Source: Peptococcaceae bacterium BICA1-7 (GTDB taxonomy: Bacteria; Bacillota; Desulfotomaculia; Desulfotomaculales; Desulfocucumaceae). From it: a stretch of DNA of 64,000 nt. A program made the translations under genes and the position numbers. Below are positions 54,795 to 62,990 of this stretch, one piece after another. The stretch is from the NCBI GenBank assembly GCA_000802095.1, contig JUEB01000026.1:558001-622000 (forward strand), read 5' to 3'. The notes under the pieces are model-generated. The model saw nothing but the letters and a program-made list of their open reading frames with translations. It did not search any database and was not told where the DNA came from. Positions within the stretch are counted from its first letter, which is position 1, and the number at the start of each line of letters is the position of its first letter.

Positions 54795-56429
54795 GGGAGC
54801 GCCTGTGTCAGGTAAGCCTGTTGCCGGTTCATCGATTTTAAATTTTTTAATGGACCTGTTCAGTTGCCCGGCCATTTCCGCCAGCGCGTCAGCAGAAGCG
54901 AATATCTGTTCCGAGGTGGCCGTCTGCTCTTCGGTAGCCCCGGCCATATTCTGCATTCCGGCAGAGATATCTTCAGCCGCCGCGGCTACATCATGTATTT
55001 GGGAATTCAGCCCGCCAGTTATTTGGCTTATTTTTCTAAATATTTCTGCCGCCTCCCGGGCAACCGCCGCACCTTCCTCAACCTGCCTTTCATCTTCCTT
55101 CATGCCGGCTGTAACCTTTCCTGTCTTTTCCAGCACAGCTGCCGCCAGCTTCTGTATTTCTCCGGCCACCCCTTGAGACTGCTCGGCCAGTTTGCGAACC
55201 TCAGCCGCCACCACCGCGAAGCCCAGTCCCTGATCGCCCGCGCGGGCTGCCTCAATGGCAGCATTCAGCGCCAGTAAATTGGTCTGCTCAGAAATCCCGG
55301 TGATAGCATTCACCATTTCAGATATTTGTGCCGTTGTGCTGATCAGCTCCGCTACAGTAGAGGAAGCCTCCCCCGCAGACCTCCTGATAGATTCCATCTG
55401 CCTCAGCACCCGATCCATTTTATTCTCACCTTCAACGGTATACCTGGCTGCTGTTTCAGAGCAACCAGCCACACTCTCGGCATTTTCCGCTACCTGCCGC
55501 ACCGATCGGGTCACCTCAATGACCGTGGCTGCAAACTCAGTAGCCACAGCAGAAGTCTGCTGCGAGGCCGCGCTAAGTTCTTTGGAGGACCCGGCCACCG
55601 TGCGGGCGGCATTACCCACCAGTCCAATCATATTTTTAAGGTTTGTCAGCATCTTATTGAAGGACACCGAAAGGCGCGCCAGTTCGTCATTGCCGGCAAG
55701 CACCATTTCACGGCCGGTAAAATCTCCCCCTGCGATCCTGCTGACCTTATGCTCAAGGAGCACCAGCGGCGAAGATATGCGCCTGGCCGCAACCAGCACC
55801 AGCAGCAGCCCTGCAGCCAGGGACACCAGGAATATAGCCAGAGATACCTGGAGTGCTTTCCCAACTTCTTTTATATTTTGGCCCCTACCGCTTTCAAGAG
55901 ATTTTTGATTGAGGTCTACCAGTAACTGCATATGCTCAAGGGTTTCTTTTACCACCGGCGTGCCCCGGCTTAATAGTTTATTAATCTCCTCCTCATTTTC
56001 CTTTATTGTTTCCGGAGGAACCTGATCCTGAATGATTTCCAGTTTCAGTGCGATAGCCCTGGCGGCGAGGTTTTCATAATTATCCCTGTCAAACTCAATG
56101 TTTTTTACAAGCTGCTGCTCCTCATCGGACACAATCTTTTTTTTAAGCTCATCGATCACCCTGGAACGCTCACCGGCACTTTCATTGTATGCTTGCACAT
56201 ACTGCCTGTCACCGGTAAACAAAAAGCTTCTTACATATATTACCTCCTGACAAAAGGTAGCCGTCATACCTTCAGACAGACTGACCTTCCTCGCCGGGCC
56301 ATCAATCAGCCGGTTATAAGAATATGTTATACTTCTCAGCTGAAAAAACAGCAGGCCCCCGGCGGCGGCTATCAGCATAACCACCATGGTAAAAACCAGT
56401 ATAAGTTTAGCGCCTATATTTAATTTCAT
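54774..56429 (-). CDS. Methyl-accepting chemotaxis protein with 4HB sensor domain
   Basis: 551 aa, ATG 56429 with GAGGAGGGGAG. TM1 ~9-30, four-helix-bundle ligand domain ~31-188 (including [22 protein letters not shown]), TM2 ~190-212, HAMP ~213-265 and signalling domain with [42 protein letters not shown]. Ends [13 protein letters not shown]..., no CheR tether. An 18-bp perfect inverted repeat stands directly before its RBS. Third chemoreceptor of the window. Confidence 0.94.
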   Translation of the reverse strand: MKLNIGAKLILVFTMVVMLIAAAGGLLFFQLRSITYSYNRLIDGPARKVSLSEGMTATFCQEVIYVRSFLFTGDRQYVQAYNESAGERSRVIDELKKKIVSDEEQQLVKNIEFDRDNYENLAARAIALKLEIIQDQVPPETIKENEEEINKLLSRGTPVVKETLEHMQLLVDLNQKSLESGRGQNIKEVGKALQVSLAIFLVSLAAGLLLVLVAARRISSPLVLLEHKVSRIAGGDFTGREMVLAGNDELARLSVSFNKMLTNLKNMIGLVGNAARTVAGSSKELSAASQQTSAVATEFAATVIEVTRSVRQVAENAESVAGCSETAARYTVEGENKMDRVLRQMESIRRSAGEASSTVAELISTTAQISEMVNAITGISEQTNLLALNAAIEAARAGDQGLGFAVVAAEVRKLAEQSQGVAGEIQKLAAAVLEKTGKVTAGMKEDERQVEEGAAVAREAAEIFRKISQITGGLNSQIHDVAAAAEDISAGMQNMAGATEEQTATSEQIFASADALAEMAGQLNRSIKKFKIDEPATGLPDTGAPLIIQVQ

Positions 56430-56442
56430 AAGCTCCCCTCCT

Positions 56443-56490
56443 CTTTAAATGAAAAGATTGGTAAAAAAATAACAATCTTTTCATTTAAAG
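56443..56490 (-). repeat. 18-bp perfect inverted repeat next to the chemoreceptor RBS
   Basis: CTTTAAATGAAAAGATTG (56443-56460) and its exact reverse complement at 56473-56490 with a 12-nt AT-rich loop. The left arm ends directly at the GAGGAGG ribosome binding site of the 54774-56429 gene, so in the transcript it would form a strong 5'-UTR stem. Confidence 0.85.
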
Positions 56491-56654
56491 ATAAAGTTAT
56501 ATTGTTAAAGCCAGATAAATATAGTGGCCTGTTATTTTTAAGGTTCTGTTATGATTTAATGTACTTACCTGTTTATATCAGTTTTTGCGCCAGGGAGAAT
56601 TAACATGTTTTTCTGGAAAGCTGATAACTGATGGCCGACAGCTAATAGCTATAA

Positions 56655-56690
56655 ACAAAAAAAGACCGTCCAGCAGATGAACGGCCTTTC
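56655..56690 (-). terminator. Terminator of the acyl-CoA dehydrogenase gene
   Basis: Minus strand GGCCGT...ACGGTC (one mismatch) followed by TTTTTTTG. Confidence 0.65.
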
Positions 56691-56719
56691 CTCTAAATAA
56701 TTTTTGGGGTTGTTCGCCG

Positions 56720-57862
56720 CTACAGCAGCGAGGCGATAATTGCTTTTTGAATATGATTGGTCCCCTCTATTAGTGAAAGCACCCGGGCGTCTCTCAGGTA
56801 CCTTTCCACAGGGTAGTCCTTAAGAAAGCCACGGCCGCCGCATATGTCCATGGCTGCCGCCGCGGACTCCTGGGCTACCTGGCTGCCGGCAATTTTGGCC
56901 ATGGATGAGGCCAGGGTGTAGTCCAGGTCGTTGTCAATAAGCCAGCAGGCTTTCCATACCAGGAGCCGGGCAGACTCTATTTTTATGGCCAGCTCGGCCA
57001 GGGCAAAAGAAATGGCCTGCTGAGAAAAAACGGATCGACCAAAGCGCTGCCTCTCCTTGCTAAACTGCAGCGCATACTCATAGGCCGCCCTGGCGATGCC
57101 CACCCCCACAGCCCCGGACAGCGCCCTGCCCCGGTCAAAAGTCTGCATCAACAGCAAATAAGCTCCTCCCCTGGGACCTATGGCCAAATCCTGAGAAACC
57201 ATCGCTCTCTCCAGCACCAGTTCCACTGTCCGGGCGTAGCGAATGCCCATTTTCCTCCGCACAGCCCCCACCTTAAAGCCAGGGGCGCCCTCCGGTATAA
57301 TGAAGGCCAGCATGCCTGCTATTTTGCTATCCATATCGGTAGCCGCAAATAAGGTGGTAAAGTGAGCCACCCCTCCATTGATTACATAATCCTTAACCCC
57401 GCTTATTTCCCAGTAATTGCCTTCTTTTTTTGCAAGGGTGGCGATGGCGGCAATATCAGATCCCGACTGGGACTCGGTAAGGGCAAAGGCGGCCAGATTG
57501 GGCCGGGCATTGGTCAGTGCGGATAAAAATTTCTCCTTTTGACGGCCGGTTCCGGCCAGTATAATGGGGCTGGCCGCGTGTATATTGGCGGCCACCACAG
57601 TGGCCACCCCGGCGCAAACAGCCCCCAGCTCCTCCAGCATAAGAGCGGTGGAAAAATAGTCCAGCCCCCTCCCGCCGTACTCCTCTGGAACGGTAGGGGT
57701 AAGCAGGTTGCTTTCGGCCAGTGTTTTGGCCGGGCCGAAAGAAAAAGAGCCGTCCCCCTCCTCATCCAGCCTTCCGGCAACAGGCGCGATACTGTCCAGG
57801 GCCACGGCCCGCACCTCTTCCACCAGATCCCTCTGCCGGGAGCTAATATTAAAATCAGCCAT
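56720..57862 (-). CDS. Acyl-CoA dehydrogenase
   Basis: 380 aa from ATG 57862, set by GGGAGGTGGC upstream; the frame is open to 57967. N-terminal helical domain, FAD motif AAFALTESQSGSDIAAI, flavin-binding WEISGVKDYVINGG, and RQRFGRSVFSQQAISFALAELAIKIESARLL in the C-terminal domain. The catalytic base is present in SLIEGTNHIQK. It oxidises an acyl-CoA to the 2-enoyl form with ETF as acceptor. Overlaps the XRE regulator gene by 8 bp, so they are co-transcribed. Chain length not readable. Confidence 0.93.
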   Translation of the reverse strand: MADFNISSRQRDLVEEVRAVALDSIAPVAGRLDEEGDGSFSFGPAKTLAESNLLTPTVPEEYGGRGLDYFSTALMLEELGAVCAGVATVVAANIHAASPIILAGTGRQKEKFLSALTNARPNLAAFALTESQSGSDIAAIATLAKKEGNYWEISGVKDYVINGGVAHFTTLFAATDMDSKIAGMLAFIIPEGAPGFKVGAVRRKMGIRYARTVELVLERAMVSQDLAIGPRGGAYLLLMQTFDRGRALSGAVGVGIARAAYEYALQFSKERQRFGRSVFSQQAISFALAELAIKIESARLLVWKACWLIDNDLDYTLASSMAKIAGSQVAQESAAAAMDICGGRGFLKDYPVERYLRDARVLSLIEGTNHIQKAIIASLL

Positions 57863-58268
57863 TCCCAGCCACCTCCCTTTTTTTAGCCCATTCCATAAAG
57901 CACAGGGCCAGTTTCTTTCCCTCAGCCGAAAGGGACCGGTAGTGTTCCAGCAGGGCTCTCTCTGCAATCTGGTCCTGCGGCAAGCCTTCAGGTGGCCGGA
58001 TGGAGCCTTCCGGCTCCGGGACTATGCCGACCGCCCTTTCATTTGGCGGGGAGGGCATATACTCCGCCGGGCGAAGGAAAAACTCCACCGGCTGGTTCAA
58101 TATCTCTGATATCTTTTCAAGCTGGGCCAGGTATATCCGGCGCTTTCCCTTTTCGTAGTTGGAAAGGGTTGACTGGGAGCACCCAATCTTAGCGGCCATC
58201 TGCTCCTGACTCCAGCCGGCCTGCTCCCTGGCCAGCTGAAGCTGCCTGCCAATTGATTTATAGCTCAT
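57855..58268 (-). CDS. XRE-family transcriptional regulator
   Basis: 137 aa, ATG 58268 with AAGAGGCG. N-terminal helix-turn-helix: IGRQLQLAREQAGWSQEQMAAKIGCSQSTLSNYEKGKRRIYLAQLEKISEIL. The rest (~70-137) is Pro-rich and then a helix (LSAEGKKLALCFMEWAKKRE), without a known sensor domain. Divergent from the acyl-CoA ligase/dehydrogenase operon at 58521, so it likely controls both sides. A TTACAAATGTAA palindrome in the shared promoter is a candidate site. Confidence 0.9.
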   Translation of the reverse strand: MSYKSIGRQLQLAREQAGWSQEQMAAKIGCSQSTLSNYEKGKRRIYLAQLEKISEILNQPVEFFLRPAEYMPSPPNERAVGIVPEPEGSIRPPEGLPQDQIAERALLEHYRSLSAEGKKLALCFMEWAKKREVAGNG

Positions 58269-58425
58269 ATAACACGCCTCTTATTTTTTTTATAACGCTT
58301 AGGAAAGTACAGTTCTCCTTAATTTCCCACTTTCCGTTTAGAGCGTTTCAAAAAAGCTTCCTCTGACAGCCCTAAAATGGGCAGGCACGATAAATGCTTT
58401 TTTATTATAATTTATCATATATTAT

Positions 58426-58437
58426 TTACAAATGTAA
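58426..58437. promoter_or_regulatory. Candidate operator TTACAAATGTAA
   Basis: 12-bp sequence with 5-bp inverted arms TTACA/TGTAA, lying 10 bp upstream of the -35 of the ligase promoter. The same ACAAATGTAA word occurs twice upstream of the CoA-transferase gene at 52463-52495. Confidence 0.45.
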
Positions 58438-58446
58438 TAATATTCA

Positions 58447-58475
58447 TTGTATAGGTTATGACAAATTGCTATAAT
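58447..58475 (+). promoter_or_regulatory. Promoter of the acyl-CoA ligase / dehydrogenase operon
   Basis: TTGTAT (58447-58452), 17-bp spacer, extended -10 TGC-TATAAT (58470-58475). Confidence 0.75.
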
Positions 58476-58520
58476 TATAACAATATTTAATAAATCGACC
58501 CGTTAGAGAGGAGGCAAAAA

Positions 58521-60017
58521 ATGAATCTGGTTGAGATGCTGGACCTTAACGCAGGCAAGTTTGCCAATAAAGAGTGCCTTAGGTATGAGGGTAAAGCCAT
58601 TACCTTTGCAGGGCTTAAGGCTGCTGCCGACAGGGCTGCCGGCCTGCTGCAGTCCTGGGGCATAAAGAAGGGCGACAAGGTGGCGGTAATGAGCTACAAC
58701 ACTCCAGCCTTTGTAATTTCTTTTTTCGGCGCGCTGAAGGCCGGGGCCGCGGTGGTGCCAATAAATCACAAGCTGGCCGCCCCCGAGGTGGATTACATAC
58801 TTGATCACAGTGAGGCCGGGGTATTCCTTTTTGACGCCGCTCTGGAACAGACTGCCCGCAAGGTGTCCACCAGCGCCAGGATAGCCGTAATGGATGCCGA
58901 TGTGGAAGGGTTTGAGCGCTTCGAGGCCGCCATGGAAAAAGCCCCTTCTTTTCAGCCGGTGGAGATTGCCGCTGACGATCTAGCTGAAATACTTTACACC
59001 TCCGGCACTACAGGAAAGCCCAAGGGCTGCCTGCACACCCACAGCAATGTACTTTTCGCCGGCATCAGCGGGGCCATGATCATGAAGATGGACCAGCATG
59101 ACCGGCTTTTGATGGCCATGCCCATCTGGCACTCCTCCCCCCTGAACAACTGGTTTATCGGCTCCCAGTTCATGGGGGCGTCCACAGTGCTCCTCCGGGA
59201 GTACCACCCCTTAAAGTTCCTGCAGGCAGTGCAGGACGAAAAGTGCACCCTGTATTTCGGCGCTCCCATCAGCTATATTATGCCCGCCCAGATGATCCCC
59301 AACTTCAGCGATTTTGACCTCTCTTCCATGCGCTGCTGGATATATGGAGGGGGCCCCATCTCCGGAGACGTGGCCCTTATGCTGATGAAAAAATACAAGA
59401 GCAAAAACTTCTACCAGGTATACGGCATGACCGAGGCCGGCCCCTCCGGCACGGTACTGTACCCTGAAGACCAGGTCAGCAGGGCCGGGTCCATCGGAAA
59501 CGTGGCCATCCCCGGTGCACTGGCAATCGTAATGAACGGAGACCGCGAGGCCTTGCCGGGCGAGGTGGGTGAGATATGGATTAAAAGCGCCAGCATGATG
59601 AAAGGGTATTACAAGAACGACGAGGGAACGGCAGGGGCTTTTGCCGGGGGCTGGTACAAAACCGGTGATGTGGCCCGGGTGGACCAGGATGGATACCTCT
59701 ACATTGTGGACCGCACCAAGGATATGATCGTTACCGGCGGGGAAAATGTTTACTCCAAGGAAGTGGAGGATGCCATAGCCGCTTATCCCGGCGTGGTGGA
59801 GTCCGCAGTCATTGGCAGAACTCACCCGGAGTGGGGCGAGACAGTAGTGGCCCTAATAGTTCCCAAACCGGACACAACTATAAAAGAGGATGAGCTTAAA
59901 GCATATTTGGCCGAAAAGCTTGCCAAATATAAAATCCCCAGGGACATCCAATTCGTTAAGGAGCTTCCCCACACCCCCTCGGGTAAGGTTAAGAAATATG
60001 AGCTCCGCCAGATGTAG
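58521..60017 (+). CDS. Acyl-CoA synthetase / AMP-dependent ligase
   Basis: 498 aa, ATG 58521 with AGAGGAGGC. P-loop ILYTSGTTGKPKGCLHTH, AMP motif YGMTEAGPSGT, hinge YKTGDVARVDQDGYLYIVDRTKDMIVTGGENVYSKEVED, and catalytic Lys in PSGKVKKYEL. Compact form of the class I adenylate-forming ligases. First of two genes with an acyl-CoA dehydrogenase 32 bp downstream, so it presumably activates the acid that the dehydrogenase oxidises. Confidence 0.94.
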   Translation: MNLVEMLDLNAGKFANKECLRYEGKAITFAGLKAAADRAAGLLQSWGIKKGDKVAVMSYNTPAFVISFFGALKAGAAVVPINHKLAAPEVDYILDHSEAGVFLFDAALEQTARKVSTSARIAVMDADVEGFERFEAAMEKAPSFQPVEIAADDLAEILYTSGTTGKPKGCLHTHSNVLFAGISGAMIMKMDQHDRLLMAMPIWHSSPLNNWFIGSQFMGASTVLLREYHPLKFLQAVQDEKCTLYFGAPISYIMPAQMIPNFSDFDLSSMRCWIYGGGPISGDVALMLMKKYKSKNFYQVYGMTEAGPSGTVLYPEDQVSRAGSIGNVAIPGALAIVMNGDREALPGEVGEIWIKSASMMKGYYKNDEGTAGAFAGGWYKTGDVARVDQDGYLYIVDRTKDMIVTGGENVYSKEVEDAIAAYPGVVESAVIGRTHPEWGETVVALIVPKPDTTIKEDELKAYLAEKLAKYKIPRDIQFVKELPHTPSGKVKKYELRQM

Positions 60018-60049
60018 TAATACACACCTTTAAAGCAGGAGGAAATACA

Positions 60050-61300
60050 ATGTATGATTTTTTATTAAGCGAAGAACAGCTTAAGCTTCAAGACGAGGTC
60101 AGGGAAATGGTCCGATCGGTTCCCCGCCAGATGATACTGGATATGGACCAGGATAAGATCAAATTTCCCCGGGAATTTTTGCAGGAGGCCGGCCGCCGCA
60201 ACCTGCTGGGCTGCCGCTACCCTAAAAAGTGGGGCGGGCGGGGCATGGACTGGGTCAGCACCGCCATGGTGGTTGAGGAAATGGGGACTTTGGGATATAT
60301 ATTCGCCTGTACCTTTGGAGTTGGAGCCGAGCTGGTCTGTGACGCCATTGTCCAGCACGGCACCGATGAGCAAAGGGAGAAATACGTCAAGCCCCTCCTG
60401 GCCGGCAAAATGTTCGCCGCGGAGTGTCTCACCGAGCCCCGGGGAGGGTCTGACTTTTTCGGCACCAGCACCATGGCCGAGGACAAAGGCGACCATTTTT
60501 TGCTAAACGGGCAGAAGAGGTTCATCGTGGGGGCTGAGGGGGCCGACTACTTCCTTGTTTACGCCCGCACCGACCACGATCCCAAAGCCCATCCACACAA
60601 GGCCCTGACCTGCTTTATCGTTGACCGGGGGCCCGGGGTGCAGGTGGAATACCTGTACGGCCTCATGGGCTGCCGGGGCGGTGGAGCAGGACGGCTTGTT
60701 TTCAAGGATGCCAGGGTGCCCAGGGAAAACATAGTGGGACAGTACAACAACGCCTACGCGGTTTTCAATACCATGATGATCCCCGAGAGACTGGGCACAG
60801 CGGCCATGACCATAGGCGCGGCCCGCCCGGCCCTGGACATCGCCACCCGCTACACCACCCGCCGCAAGGCCTTTGGCCAGGTAATCAGCCAGTTCCAGGG
60901 GGTCAGCTTCCAGGTGGCCGAGGCCGCCATGCTGCTGGACGCCGCCCGGTCAATGGTATACACCACCTGCCGGGCTGTGGACGCAGGTATTGAGGTCAAC
61001 AGAGTGCGCCGCCTGATCAGCGAAACCAAAAAATTCACCACCGAGTCCTGCCAGAAGGTGGCCCGCCTTTCCATGCAGGTAATGGGAGGCATTGGCTACA
61101 CCAACGTATTTCCGGTGGAGCGCATTGTCAGGGACCTGGGCCTGGCCTCCATCTGGACCGGCACCAGCGAGGTTATGTCCATGATTACCGCTCATGAGTG
61201 GTACCGGGAATACCTGCAGACAGAAAAAAGCCGCTCCGAAAGGGACTACGAGCTGGACGCCGCCGAGTCCGAGGCCGCCGGAGAAAAGATCTACGAGTAG
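60050..61300 (+). CDS. Acyl-CoA dehydrogenase lacking the usual EGT glutamate
   Basis: 416 aa, ATG 60050 with AGGAGG. N-terminal LSEEQLKLQDEVREMVRS, FAD region AAECLTEPRGGSDFFGT, KAFGQVISQFQGVSFQVAEAAMLLDAARSM, and C-terminal VMGGIGYTNVFPVERIVRDLGLASIWTGTSEVM. The position of the catalytic Glu (normally EGT before the SE motif) is Thr here. A Glu at MIPERLGTAAMTIG fits the alternative base position known from isovaleryl- and long-chain acyl-CoA dehydrogenases. It is co-transcribed with the ligase. An extra acidic C-terminal tail of ~25 residues is present. Confidence 0.9.
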   Translation: MYDFLLSEEQLKLQDEVREMVRSVPRQMILDMDQDKIKFPREFLQEAGRRNLLGCRYPKKWGGRGMDWVSTAMVVEEMGTLGYIFACTFGVGAELVCDAIVQHGTDEQREKYVKPLLAGKMFAAECLTEPRGGSDFFGTSTMAEDKGDHFLLNGQKRFIVGAEGADYFLVYARTDHDPKAHPHKALTCFIVDRGPGVQVEYLYGLMGCRGGGAGRLVFKDARVPRENIVGQYNNAYAVFNTMMIPERLGTAAMTIGAARPALDIATRYTTRRKAFGQVISQFQGVSFQVAEAAMLLDAARSMVYTTCRAVDAGIEVNRVRRLISETKKFTTESCQKVARLSMQVMGGIGYTNVFPVERIVRDLGLASIWTGTSEVMSMITAHEWYREYLQTEKSRSERDYELDAAESEAAGEKIYE

Positions 61301-61310
61301 CAGACACGTC

Positions 61311-61352
61311 AAAGCCCCTGCCTCCCATCTTTTGAGGCAGGGGCTTTATTTT
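61311..61352 (+). terminator. Strong terminator of the ligase / dehydrogenase operon
   Basis: AAAGCCCCTGCCTC (61311-61324) pairs perfectly with GAGGCAGGGGCTTT (61334-61347), followed by ATTTTAA. Confidence 0.92.
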
Positions 61353-61376
61353 AAGCGCTAAAACCAATTTTGGTCA

Positions 61377-61580
61377 TTTTTAAGCCACAGAGTTCAGAGA
61401 AATTTATTAAATACTGAAATTCACCCGGGTCTTAATTGGCCACAGAGGCCACAGAGATCACAGAGAATTTACTTCAGGCATTACTCTGAGGTCTGAATCA
61501 GGATAAAAAATTAAAAACTCATAGCATTCGAGCAAGTCTAAAAAAACTCTGTGCTCTCTGTGTGCTCTGTGGCTTAAAAA
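61377..61580. repeat. CACAGAG-type element with 16-bp terminal inverted repeats
   Basis: Left end TTTTTAAGCCACAGAG (61377-61392) and right end CTCTGTGGCTTAAAAA (61565-61580) are exact reverse complements, 204 bp apart. The inside contains the ACCCGGGTCTTAATTGGCC... copy of the family seen at 18274 and 33181. It could fold as a long hairpin or be a small non-autonomous element. No reading frame. Confidence 0.75.
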
Positions 61581-61680
61581 GGACCGCATTTTCATACTCC
61601 CTGTAGCCGCTTATTTACGGCCACGAAATCTGATTACTGACAGCTGACAGCTGACGGCTAGCCGCCCTTATAGCGGTTTT
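61581..61680. other. Gap with AGCTGA-type low-complexity repeat
   Basis: ctgattactgacagctgacagctgacggctagc resembles 56619-56650 (gctgataactgatggccgacagctaat), another short repeat type in these gaps. Confidence 0.45.
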
Positions 61681-62877
61681 TCAGTTCATAAACTCACCCA
61701 GTATACTGCCCAGCCGCCTTAATCCTTCTACCAGCCTGTCTTCGGGCATATTTGAATAATTCAGCCTGAAGGTGTTTTCATGACCTCCATTGGGATAAAA
61801 GGACCCACCCGGCACAAAGGCAACTTCTCTCTCAAGACTTTTCACCAGAACTTCCCTGGCGTTTATATGGGAGGGCAGCTCCACCCAGGTAAACAGCCCT
61901 CCCTCAGGCCTGGTGAAGCTGAGGCTGCCTGGAAACTCCCTTTCCATTGTGCTGATGGCCAGATCTCTTCTGGCTTTATAGACACTATTAATCTCCCTTA
62001 CATGACTGTCCAGGTCAAACATTTCCATATAAACAGCAATCTCCCTCTGGGCAATGGTGGAGGACTGCAGGTCCGCACCCTGCTTAACAAGTATGTACTT
62101 TTCCAGTATTTCTTCCTCTGCCGCCACCCAGCCTATCCTGTAGCCCGGGCAAAAGGTTTTTGAAAAGGTGCCCAAGAATATCACCAGCCCCTTTGTATCC
62201 AGCGACTTCAGCGATTTTAGGCTTTGCCCCTCAAACCTCAGCTCTCCATAGGGATTGTCCTCGATAACAGGTATTTCATAGCGCCCTATTATTTCCATAA
62301 ACTTTTCCCGGCGGTCCGCCGACCAGGTTCTTCCGGTGGGATTTTGGAAATCCGGTATTACATAGGCCATTTTAATCCTTTCGGTTTTTTCAATAATTCT
62401 TTCCAGCTCTTCTGTAATCATGCCCCGGTCATCTGTGGGCACCTCGACAAACCTTGGCCCATAGGACATAAAGGCGTTAATGGCGCCCAGATAGGTGGGG
62501 CTTTCACACAACACAACGTCTCCCTCGTTGAGCAGTATTTTTCCGGAAAAATCCAACCCCTGCTGAGATCCGCTGGTTATAAGCACTTTTTGATGAGTAA
62601 CGGCAGTGCCAAATTTAGCATTCATTCTCTGGGCAATTTTTTGCCTTAAGGGCGTGAATCCTTCTGTAGTGGTATACTGCAGTGCCTGCCTGCCTGCCTC
62701 CTCCAGCACTTTCCGGGCTACCACCTTCATCTCCTCCACCGGGAATAATTCAGGGGCGGGCAGCCCCCCCGCAAAGGATATAATATTGGGCTGCTCTGTT
62801 ATTTTAAGTATTTCACGTATCTCAGAAGCCTTAATGCTGCTGATACGTCCGGCAAATGTAATGGCTATAGCAAACAC
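61681..62877 (-). CDS. PLP-dependent aminotransferase, 2-aminoadipate (LysN/KAT II) type
   Basis: 398 aa. Motifs: NIISFAGGLPAPELFPVEEM near the N terminus, LITSGSQQGLDFSGKILL, YVIPDFQNPTGRTWS, EDNPYGELRFEG, and Schiff-base Lys in FLGTFSKTFCPGYRIGW. This is the LysN/kynurenine aminotransferase II-like subgroup of class I. GTG 62877 sits on a G-rich RBS-like run, so the true start may be a few codons later. Divergent from a MocR-type regulator that is a paralogous aminotransferase fusion. Likely transaminates a branched, aromatic or aminoadipate substrate. Confidence 0.9.
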   Translation of the reverse strand: MFAIAITFAGRISSIKASEIREILKITEQPNIISFAGGLPAPELFPVEEMKVVARKVLEEAGRQALQYTTTEGFTPLRQKIAQRMNAKFGTAVTHQKVLITSGSQQGLDFSGKILLNEGDVVLCESPTYLGAINAFMSYGPRFVEVPTDDRGMITEELERIIEKTERIKMAYVIPDFQNPTGRTWSADRREKFMEIIGRYEIPVIEDNPYGELRFEGQSLKSLKSLDTKGLVIFLGTFSKTFCPGYRIGWVAAEEEILEKYILVKQGADLQSSTIAQREIAVYMEMFDLDSHVREINSVYKARRDLAISTMEREFPGSLSFTRPEGGLFTWVELPSHINAREVLVKSLEREVAFVPGGSFYPNGGHENTFRLNYSNMPEDRLVEGLRRLGSILGEFMN

Positions 62878-62906
62878 CCCCCGACTATTGACAATAATTA
62901 TTTTAA

Positions 62907-62935
62907 ATAATATCCAGCAGGAAAAACATTGTAAA
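62907..62935 (-). promoter_or_regulatory. Promoter of the aminotransferase gene
   Basis: Minus strand TTTACA (62935-62930), 17-bp spacer, TATTAT (62912-62907). The -35 overlaps the left arm of the palindrome at 62934-62972. Confidence 0.7.
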
Positions 62936-62972
62936 TATCCAATTAATTATTATTGTCTATTAATTGGATATT
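62934..62972. promoter_or_regulatory. 14-bp palindromic operator between aminotransferase and MocR genes
   Basis: AATATCCAATTAAT (62934-62947) and ATTAATTGGATATT (62959-62972) are exact reverse complements with an 11-nt spacer. Placed in the divergent promoter of a MocR-type regulator, it is the best candidate for its binding site. Confidence 0.75.
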
Positions 62973-62990
62973 ACAGGAGTGTTTGCAATA

